This document shows, one piece after another, positions 6,301 to 10,559 of a DNA stretch of 10,559 nt. The stretch lies in the NCBI GenBank assembly GCA_900765095.1, contig CAAFRB010000034.1, positions 1 to 10,559 on the forward strand, in the 5' to 3' direction. Position numbers and translations under genes: made by a program. The notes under the pieces were generated by a model that did not search any database, was not told where the DNA came from, and worked only from the letters and a program-made list of their open reading frames with translations. Source of the DNA: Clostridia bacterium. GTDB taxonomy: Bacteria > Bacillota > Clostridia > TANB77 > UBA1234. Each line of letters opens with the position of its first letter. The first letter of the stretch is position 1.

Positions 6301-8848
6301 CAGACATTCTCTTTTGAGGTACATTTAGTGTCAAGCTTATAGTTTCTTCAGCTACATCAAATATGGCTTTTGCATCTGTATCTTTTGCCTTTTGGTATTT
6401 AGGTTCTCCATTATTAGAATATCCAAGTACCGTAACACTCTCAATAGAAAAATCTGTAGCTCCGCTTGGGAGTTTTGATGCCACTTCATCTCCATATTCA
6501 TTTGTAACCGTAGTTATAAAACCATCTGAAGTGTTTAGATTTTTAGCTGCTTTTTCTATCTCACTACTAAACATGTCTCTTACTTTGCTTTTACTTACTT
6601 CGTCATCACCTAAAATTGTGAAATTGTAAAATGGTATGTTTTGGTGATATCCTTCAAAATAATCAACCGGCTTACATTTTACTGTATTTCCTTCAACTAC
6701 AACCGAACCTGGTTGTGGGAAAAGATATTCATAGTTTACAAGTTGCTTTTCTTGTGCTTCTTGTGTATATTTCTGTGCAGCTTTTACTGAGTCATTCTTT
6801 TGAATTTCACCTTCAGCCTGTTTTACTACGTCATAAAACAAATAATCAGAAACAGATGCTTTGTTAGCTACATCATCACCTACATCACCAGATAAATAAC
6901 TAACATCGAAGTTTGAAGTACCTGTGCGGTTTACTAGGTTTAGAACTTTTTCCGTGTATTTTACTTGATAATTCATACCCGAACCAGTATTAGTACTTGT
7001 TACGATTTCATACACTCTTCCATTGAATCGAGCGTATTCACCAGTCAATCCTTCTGGATACACAAATAACTCATTTCCTATTCTTTCAACTTTTGTTCTG
7101 CTAGTTCCAGATGGGACATATATAAAGAAGTTCCTGTCTTTGTATTCTTCAGGTATATCTCTTTTCGACTGTGTTGCTGCTTTATAACTGTATTTAAATT
7201 CAACATTTAGGGTAAAATTTTGTAAGAATTCGGCATTTTCAGATAACAAGTCTGAAACTACTGGAACGACTTCTTTAACATCTGTATTTGTTACAGAAGA
7301 ATTGTCACACATAGGTACACTCTCACCCAAGCGACTTAATCTTGCCGCATTATACAATTCGAAAACACTAAATCTGTTAGACTGTAAACCTGCTTGTCCA
7401 AATTTAATAAATGTCTCCTTATTAGTAGTTGTATAGTCTTTTTCAACATCTTTCATTATTGCCTTACCATTTTCATCTCTGATTACATTATTATTTTCAT
7501 CATATTGTACAGATGGAACTTTTTCTTTATCGAATTTTTCATCTTTCAAGCAATAATAATTATATATAGTCTTGATATCTTTCATCATGGCATCAACATC
7601 AAAGTTATATTCTGAATCTTCATTCTTAGCATCACTTTTTATAGTATACCAAGCAGTTAGCAAACTAGATTTAGGTAAATATCTATCGATAAGTTGTTGC
7701 AATGGAAACTTGTATGCAGTACTTCCGTAATTGTCAGTATAGTATAATTGTTGCTCAAACTTATCATCAGCCTTTGGCCAGTTAGCAGAATCACTATAAT
7801 TTATAGTTTCTGTTTCCATTGGTAATACATTACCATTATCATCTAAGTTAAGTCTATTAGTACTCTTAGCAGTACCACTATTCTTTGGAAGATAAGTGTT
7901 GTATATGTTAAGCACTGAGTTTATTTCCATCAAGTTTATATCGCCTATGTTTTCAGTTGTAACATTTACACCACCATTTCCTTCATTCGTGTCGAAACCT
8001 CCGCCTTCTTGATATCTTGTTCTCTTTCCATTTGTTGCGCTACTGCCTTCACCTATTTGAGTAGAATCTCCTTCAGCACCAACAGTATAATATCTATACT
8101 TAAATTGCTCCCTTAAAACTGTTATATAAGGGACAAGCGATCCCGCATCTTCCTCATGAGGGTTGTTTTTAAATTCATAAGTAATTGTTGGCGGATAACA
8201 GTTTAGATCTCCGCCCATAGCTGTGTATCCAGTTCCTTCCAAGCCAACTTCACCGGGATTAGTAATTCCAAATCTTGCTGATGGCTGACCAGCTAGTACG
8301 TTATTTAGCCATTGCTCATAAGTTAATCTAGACATATCGTACTCAGCTTCTACAGGTAAATATGGCATATACTTAGGTGAAGCCACCTTTTTAGATGCAC
8401 CTCCCGAATAATTAGCTTTTGCATCTATGACATCGTAATATTCTGAATCTCCAGCAAGATAGTGAGTCTGCCCTTCATATAAATATTCAGCTACATCCAT
8501 TAAAACGGCATATTCATAAGCATTAAAATCTTGCCAATCTGCTTCGCTTATAAATGAATCATACCCTGCAAAAGATATACTTCCAACCAAGGTTTCATAA
8601 TCAGCCTCTGTAGAAATTCCACCATAACTAGGATTAAGTAAGCTTTCAATAAAGAGCATACCAACTCTACCCAAAACAGCAACAAGAATAATTATAATTA
8701 ATATACCTACAAGTATTCCAATAATAAATCCTCCTGTGCTCGCAAGAAACTTAATTAAATTCTTAACTTTTTTTATTGTTTTCTTTATTGCTTTAGCAGC
8801 ATTCTTGACAGTACCTGCCGCCTGCTGCGCTTTTTCTAAAAAACTCAT
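3311..8848 (-). CDS. Giant membrane-anchored peptidoglycan hydrolase with M23 endopeptidase and lytic transglycosylase domains
   Basis: The product is 1845 residues. Residues 1-36 are a basic amphipathic helix with many Lys (KNAAKAIKKTIKKVKN), followed by one membrane segment (about 40-67), so some 1775 residues lie outside. Residues about 70-1040 match nothing I recognise. An M23 (LytM/lysostaphin-type) zinc peptidase follows: HGGAD gives ligands H1074 and D1078, SYAHM gives catalytic H1195, and GGPHLHLG gives H1227 and ligand H1229. About 80 residues separate the first motif from the next conserved strand (PGVVTKAEF), longer than usual. A Ser-rich linker lies at about 1376-1393 and a possible peptidoglycan-binding-like segment at 1540-1600. 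The C-terminal SLT domain has catalytic E1658 in SRESGF, then AQGLLQVMPS (1697-1706), AYMYNKGP (1789-1796) and YAGKVLQYM. M23 enzymes cut peptide cross-links and SLT enzymes cut the glycan. Start: GAGGAGGT (8858-8865), 9 bases upstream. It is first in a three-gene operon. A conjugation-type wall hydrolase or an envelope-remodelling machine are both possible. Confidence 0.88.
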   Translation of the reverse strand: MSFLEKAQQAAGTVKNAAKAIKKTIKKVKNLIKFLASTGGFIIGILVGILIIIILVAVLGRVGMLFIESLLNPSYGGISTEADYETLVGSISFAGYDSFISEADWQDFNAYEYAVLMDVAEYLYEGQTHYLAGDSEYYDVIDAKANYSGGASKKVASPKYMPYLPVEAEYDMSRLTYEQWLNNVLAGQPSARFGITNPGEVGLEGTGYTAMGGDLNCYPPTITYEFKNNPHEEDAGSLVPYITVLREQFKYRYYTVGAEGDSTQIGEGSSATNGKRTRYQEGGGFDTNEGNGGVNVTTENIGDINLMEINSVLNIYNTYLPKNSGTAKSTNRLNLDDNGNVLPMETETINYSDSANWPKADDKFEQQLYYTDNYGSTAYKFPLQQLIDRYLPKSSLLTAWYTIKSDAKNEDSEYNFDVDAMMKDIKTIYNYYCLKDEKFDKEKVPSVQYDENNNVIRDENGKAIMKDVEKDYTTTNKETFIKFGQAGLQSNRFSVFELYNAARLSRLGESVPMCDNSSVTNTDVKEVVPVVSDLLSENAEFLQNFTLNVEFKYSYKAATQSKRDIPEEYKDRNFFIYVPSGTSRTKVERIGNELFVYPEGLTGEYARFNGRVYEIVTSTNTGSGMNYQVKYTEKVLNLVNRTGTSNFDVSYLSGDVGDDVANKASVSDYLFYDVVKQAEGEIQKNDSVKAAQKYTQEAQEKQLVNYEYLFPQPGSVVVEGNTVKCKPVDYFEGYHQNIPFYNFTILGDDEVSKSKVRDMFSSEIEKAAKNLNTSDGFITTVTNEYGDEVASKLPSGATDFSIESVTVLGYSNNGEPKYQKAKDTDAKAIFDVAEETISLTLNVPQKRMSVMLVTSADTWAKHADYNIKMVQNPFVPDNYRYVIPHSYFSFGIKIFHINEDAKYRTELYKNYFSEYGNGEAAIKEADIMNMLLTWEKYAENNDTAYNFMRDLYKLVMCIRENGYVLDTAYSYLYLSDSVWDFDEGITQLAFWTERLVSSDEDALSSKEQEKMKVKKNQIYWQVVDYENLEECQTDNGKSLVYAIFPHGNAYVRSYFMMNALGTSYFYDGGYKEGHGGADWSGRSISKTILDRSDEYGAQVYDYALEQLKLQIALNGGKAKSAADGFLNYGDSVSVEYADAETQLNNELEQYTLWEPIVSVAPGVVTKAEFNCYGGFTVTIRHSSGDSSTTKTSYAHMKRWPSVQAGDIVGAGTVIGYEGTTGNSGGPHLHLGCTVNGEGESPSKYMGPIFAPFYNKEKALEVRQSAGGDKKEILASDYYSLIRTVILDKVLETGVPYEENEVLEAGSHAKALASASFITDSNGDRYLVFDGDIGLLKQDDKYVVKEGTANPVYWLCTLDIQNPQKSQQDPYSDPDPATSSSGSSTVASSSSSQQATRYRVISAEQIDFNDIDFGSVLIKTTMTQYEPAKVIWGNNVPLYPMFTDVEDAVNASALNDTKRYAPGSEASGDETDKLLESVNVSGDVRARSDCFDISSAFAKERLTIPASLLLSMSDVENPFVIAFYDGPISSATSISSSNELPGGMITDLVQFQESLQAKGIITAEDNITPGVYDENMARVVSEKLVPLLKSYGYPAVEGGVLGKIESEDNFTVHNVLYYNMYVTYGTLSTAHEVGHNAVYTAAVAAGLDPTFLAGVASRESGFQPGIESHEIPARNRGNAKYGEKQFEYNGNLKNLRRAQGLLQVMPSLAMGIYKSKGITDTEKMIEMMRTPYTNALTGAEYLKENINRINANENNAYNNVKKAAQASGIKALAEDMGSSPQQLVIYAAAAYMYNKGPNSSAIVDGSFYNDIAGLSYTKGSGVIANADSMPGYAGKVLQYMLNQVKK

Positions 8849-8874
8849 AAGGTTCTAACCTCCTCTTACACTTA

Positions 8875-8955
8875 TTACAATTTTACCGTAAAGTGGCAGA
8901 AGTATCAATAAAAAAGCAAAATATTGTGTAAAATTTACAATTATTAGTTACAATT
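8875..8955. repeat. Possible operator: three AATTGTAA copies and a 13-bp inverted repeat
   Basis: The 8-mer TTACAATT (AATTGTAA on the minus strand) occurs at 8875-8882, 8935-8942 and 8948-8955. The first copy overlaps the -10 box of the envelope operon promoter and the other two lie upstream of its -35. An inverted repeat TGTAAA-A-TTTACA (8927-8939) overlaps the middle copy. The arrangement would suit a regulator binding upstream of and across the promoter. The region is AT-rich, so chance recurrence is quite possible. Confidence 0.3.
8880..8908 (-). promoter_or_regulatory. Sigma-A-type promoter of the three-gene envelope operon
   Basis: Minus-strand -35 TTGATA (8903-8908), 17-base spacer, -10 TAAAAT (8880-8885). 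Each box differs from consensus at one position. The start of transcription would fall near 8873, giving a short leader of about 25 bases that contains the ribosome binding site GAGGAGGT (8858-8865). This suggests vegetative rather than sporulation-specific expression of the operon. Confidence 0.7.
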
Positions 8956-9035
8956 TAGCCTTATATTACCCCACAAAGTTCGTAGAGAAACTTAAGCGTA
9001 CACCGTAAGCCAAAACATACAAATAAAACGTTGAA

Positions 9036-9064
9036 GCATAAAGCTATTGTGTATTATGAATATT
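9036..9064 (+). promoter_or_regulatory. Sporulation-type (sigma-F/sigma-G-like) promoter of gpr
   Basis: GCATA (9036-9040) fits the -35 element GHATR shared by sigma-F and sigma-G. After 17 bases comes GAATATT (9058-9064), a partial match to the -10 forms of these factors. Transcription would start about 30 bases before the gpr ATG. gpr is known to be a forespore gene under sigma-F/G in Bacillus, which makes this assignment plausible, though the -10 is not a perfect match. Confidence 0.55.
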
Positions 9065-9102
9065 TTCCTTTTTCTTGTAAATAATATTCACGAGGTGATT
9101 TT

Positions 9103-10014
9103 ATGAATTTTCAAATAAGGACGGATCTTGCACTTGAAACAAGAGAGATTTACCAAAAGGCTCAAAACATTGAAAATGAAGTTCCGGGTGTAGAAACTAA
9201 AATTGATGATTCTGATAATGATTTTTTATTTACGGAGGTAAATATACTTTCTGACGAAGGTGCTTCTTTACTAAATAAACCGATTGGAAACTATATTACA
9301 ATAGAATCAAAATACATGAATGATGAAGTTGAGAGTATAGATAAAAAAATAATAAATAAGTTAGCTTCCACAATTAAAGATATTTCGCACATCGTAAAAA
9401 AAGATTCGGTATTGGTTGTTGGATTAGGCAATAGCGATGTTACCCCAGATGCTATAGGACCAAAAGTGGTGGACAACTTGAGCATAACAAGGCATCTTAT
9501 TGAATATGCTCCTGAGCTCGTTAATGAAAATACTAGAGCTGTTAGCGCAATAGTTCCCGGAGTGCTTGGTACTACAGGAATAGAAACCAGTGATATTGTA
9601 AAAGGAATTGTTGAAAAAACGAAACCCGATTTGGTAATCGTGGTAGATGCACTTGCAGCAAAAGATATGAACAGAATTAGCAGAACTATACAAGTAAGTA
9701 ATACTGGAATAACACCAGGCTCTGGTGTAAAAAACAATAGATTTTCTCTAACGAGAGAGTCACTTGGAGTTCCTGTAATTGCAGTAGGTGTACCAACTGT
9801 AGTAGGTGTACCTACTATAGTCAATGAAGCTATAGAATATGTTTCCGAAAAGATTCCAGATGTAAAAACTCCTTTGGAAAATGAAAATTATATGCAGAAC
9901 ATATTAGAAAATAAAGACTTTGACTTCATGGTTACTCCAAATGATATTGATGACATAATATCTAACATCTCAAGATTAGTTTCAGAAGGAATTAATTCAG
10001 CACTACACGAATAA
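9103..10014 (+). CDS. gpr: Spore germination protease GPR
   Basis: GPR is made as a zymogen in the developing forespore, self-processes late in sporulation, and degrades the small acid-soluble spore proteins during germination. The 303-residue product is a full match: IRTDLALET (5-13), VVGLGNSDVTPDAIGPKVVD (105-124), SAIVPGVLGTTGIETSDI (148-165), VVDALAAKD (180-188) and GSGVKNNR (206-213), ending MVTPNDIDDII and GINSALHE. D116 (in TPDAIG) and D182 (in VDALA) correspond to the two aspartates proposed as catalytic in the Bacillus megaterium enzyme. The protein is shorter than the ~370 residues of Bacillus, lacking most of the propeptide and part of the C-terminal region. Only four residues precede IRTDLA. 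The start has GAGGTGA (9092-9098) upstream. It is divergent from the envelope operon and convergent with holA. Its presence is the main evidence for a spore former. Confidence 0.97.
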   Translation: MNFQIRTDLALETREIYQKAQNIENEVPGVETKIDDSDNDFLFTEVNILSDEGASLLNKPIGNYITIESKYMNDEVESIDKKIINKLASTIKDISHIVKKDSVLVVGLGNSDVTPDAIGPKVVDNLSITRHLIEYAPELVNENTRAVSAIVPGVLGTTGIETSDIVKGIVEKTKPDLVIVVDALAAKDMNRISRTIQVSNTGITPGSGVKNNRFSLTRESLGVPVIAVGVPTVVGVPTIVNEAIEYVSEKIPDVKTPLENENYMQNILENKDFDFMVTPNDIDDIISNISRLVSEGINSALHE

Positions 10015-10019
10015 GACAG

Positions 10020-10050
10020 AAAAAAGCGGATGAGTTGCATATTCATCCGC
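10020..10050 (-). terminator. Intrinsic terminator of holA, overlapping its stop codon
   Basis: On the minus strand an 8-bp stem GCGGATGA/TCATCCGC (10043-10050 with 10026-10033) with a 9-base loop is followed directly by TTTTTT (10020-10025). This is a standard rho-independent terminator. The 5' arm encodes the last residues of HolA and contains its TGA stop. On the plus strand the stem lies 11 bases after the gpr stop, but the following U-run is delayed (near 10057), so it may work only weakly for gpr. Confidence 0.88.
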
Positions 10051-10559
10051 AAATTACTTTTTCAAGTCCAATCTTTAAATCTATCATTCCAACTTTCGAA
10101 TCTATATCAAGTTTGGCAAGCTCTTTTATAGTCTTAGTAATCTCTTCGAGCTTAAAGCTTCTTGCTTGACTAATATACTTATTAGCTGCATAAGTTGATT
10201 TTGTGCCCAGTTCAGCCATTACGTTTCTATTTTCTATCGAAGCCATTTTTGCAACTAATAATGATTTAAAATGTTTAGCAATCATTATCGTTATTTTTTG
10301 AATAGGTTCTTTGTTTTCAAGCAAATCATTCAAACATTTTAGTGCCGCTTTTATATTTTTGCTTCCTAAATTATCAGTTAAATCAAATATAATTACATCA
10401 GATGTTCTTATGCACAACAAATCTATTGTTTCCTTTGTAACTTCCTTGCTTTCTATAGCATAACTCACTAACTTATCAATTTCATTTTTTAGCGTTAACT
10501 TATCTGTTCCAACTAAATTAATTAAATAGTTAATATCTGCACTCGAAATCTGAACTCCA
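10043..10559 (-). CDS. holA: DNA polymerase III delta subunit, C-terminal part (gene runs off the right edge)
   Basis: The delta subunit is the clamp-loader arm that opens the sliding beta clamp during DNA replication. The frame stays open upstream to the right edge, giving 171 visible residues. These include ISSADINYLINLVGTDKLTL, then FDLTDNLGSKNIKAALKCL, then ITIMIAKHFKSLLVAKM, and the C-terminal collar-domain pattern KYISQARSFKLEEITKTIKEL with KVGMIDLKIGLEKVI. These match the middle-to-C-terminal parts of HolA, which usually has 320-345 residues, so about half of the gene is present. A GTG at 10468 is internal and not the start. The gene stops inside its own terminator. In many Clostridia rpsT lies between holA and gpr on one side or the other; here the two genes abut with only 28 bases between their stops and no rpsT. 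Confidence 0.93.
   Translation of the reverse strand, partial: GVQISSADINYLINLVGTDKLTLKNEIDKLVSYAIESKEVTKETIDLLCIRTSDVIIFDLTDNLGSKNIKAALKCLNDLLENKEPIQKITIMIAKHFKSLLVAKMASIENRNVMAELGTKSTYAANKYISQARSFKLEEITKTIKELAKLDIDSKVGMIDLKIGLEKVICG

Noticed and set aside
3311..8848. Phage tape-measure protein
   Set aside because: The M23 plus SLT combination and size fit, but the protein starts with a single N-in membrane anchor, lacks long coiled-coil regions, and has no tail, capsid or integrase genes nearby.
9291..9824. Open frame of 177 codons on the minus strand, and a second nested one at 9424-9693
   Set aside because: Both are antisense to gpr, and their Thr/Val/Ser-rich or low-complexity composition is what the complement of the gpr codons would give.
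9778..9825. Apparent tandem repeat VGVPTVVGVPTIV in GPR as an insertion
   Set aside because: Aligned with Bacillus GPR from memory, the segment has the same length, so the repeat arises by substitution and not by duplication.
1..10559. tRNA, CRISPR array, insertion sequence or attachment site
   Set aside because: No cloverleaf, regularly spaced repeats, transposase motifs or flanking direct repeats were seen on reading the window.

Overview
The window comes from an AT-rich, low-GC Gram-positive genome, most likely an endospore-forming member of the Clostridia. The evidence is an intact germination protease gene (gpr), strong AGGAGG-type ribosome binding sites, A/T-ending codons, and the housekeeping neighbours rpsO-pnp and holA. 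I cannot name a genus from the sequence alone.

Layout from left to right. The 5' part of pnp (polynucleotide phosphorylase, minus strand) runs off the left edge. Upstream of it lies rpsO (ribosomal protein S15, minus) with its own sigma-A-type promoter, and the two are separated by a strong hairpin that lacks a U-tract. Next come three minus-strand genes that form one transcription unit (8848 down to 1616). The first encodes a 1845-residue membrane-anchored protein with an M23 (LytM-type) metalloendopeptidase domain and a C-terminal lytic transglycosylase (SLT) domain. It is followed by two smaller proteins that each have one N-terminal membrane anchor, an NTF2-like-looking middle and a beta-rich C-terminal part. 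A 254-base divergent intergenic region carries a well-formed sigma-A promoter for this operon and a sporulation-type (sigma-F/G-like) promoter for gpr, which reads on the plus strand. The 3' half of holA (DNA polymerase III delta, minus) converges on gpr and ends inside a terminator hairpin.

The housekeeping genes are ordinary. The unusual part is the three-gene envelope operon between rpsO and gpr. All three products are predicted to sit N-in/C-out with nearly all their mass outside the membrane. The large one has intact catalytic motifs for cutting both the peptide and the glycan part of peptidoglycan, so the set reads as a membrane-anchored wall-opening complex: a dual hydrolase plus two related accessory or scaffold proteins. 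Paired hydrolases and NTF2-like bitopic proteins are known from Gram-positive conjugation (CwlT and TcpC/VirB8-like proteins), and M23-fold proteins are known from sporulation (SpoIIQ). However, no ATPase, relaxase, channel protein or phage tail gene is visible here, so the role is unassigned. No tRNA, CRISPR array, insertion sequence or attachment site was seen.
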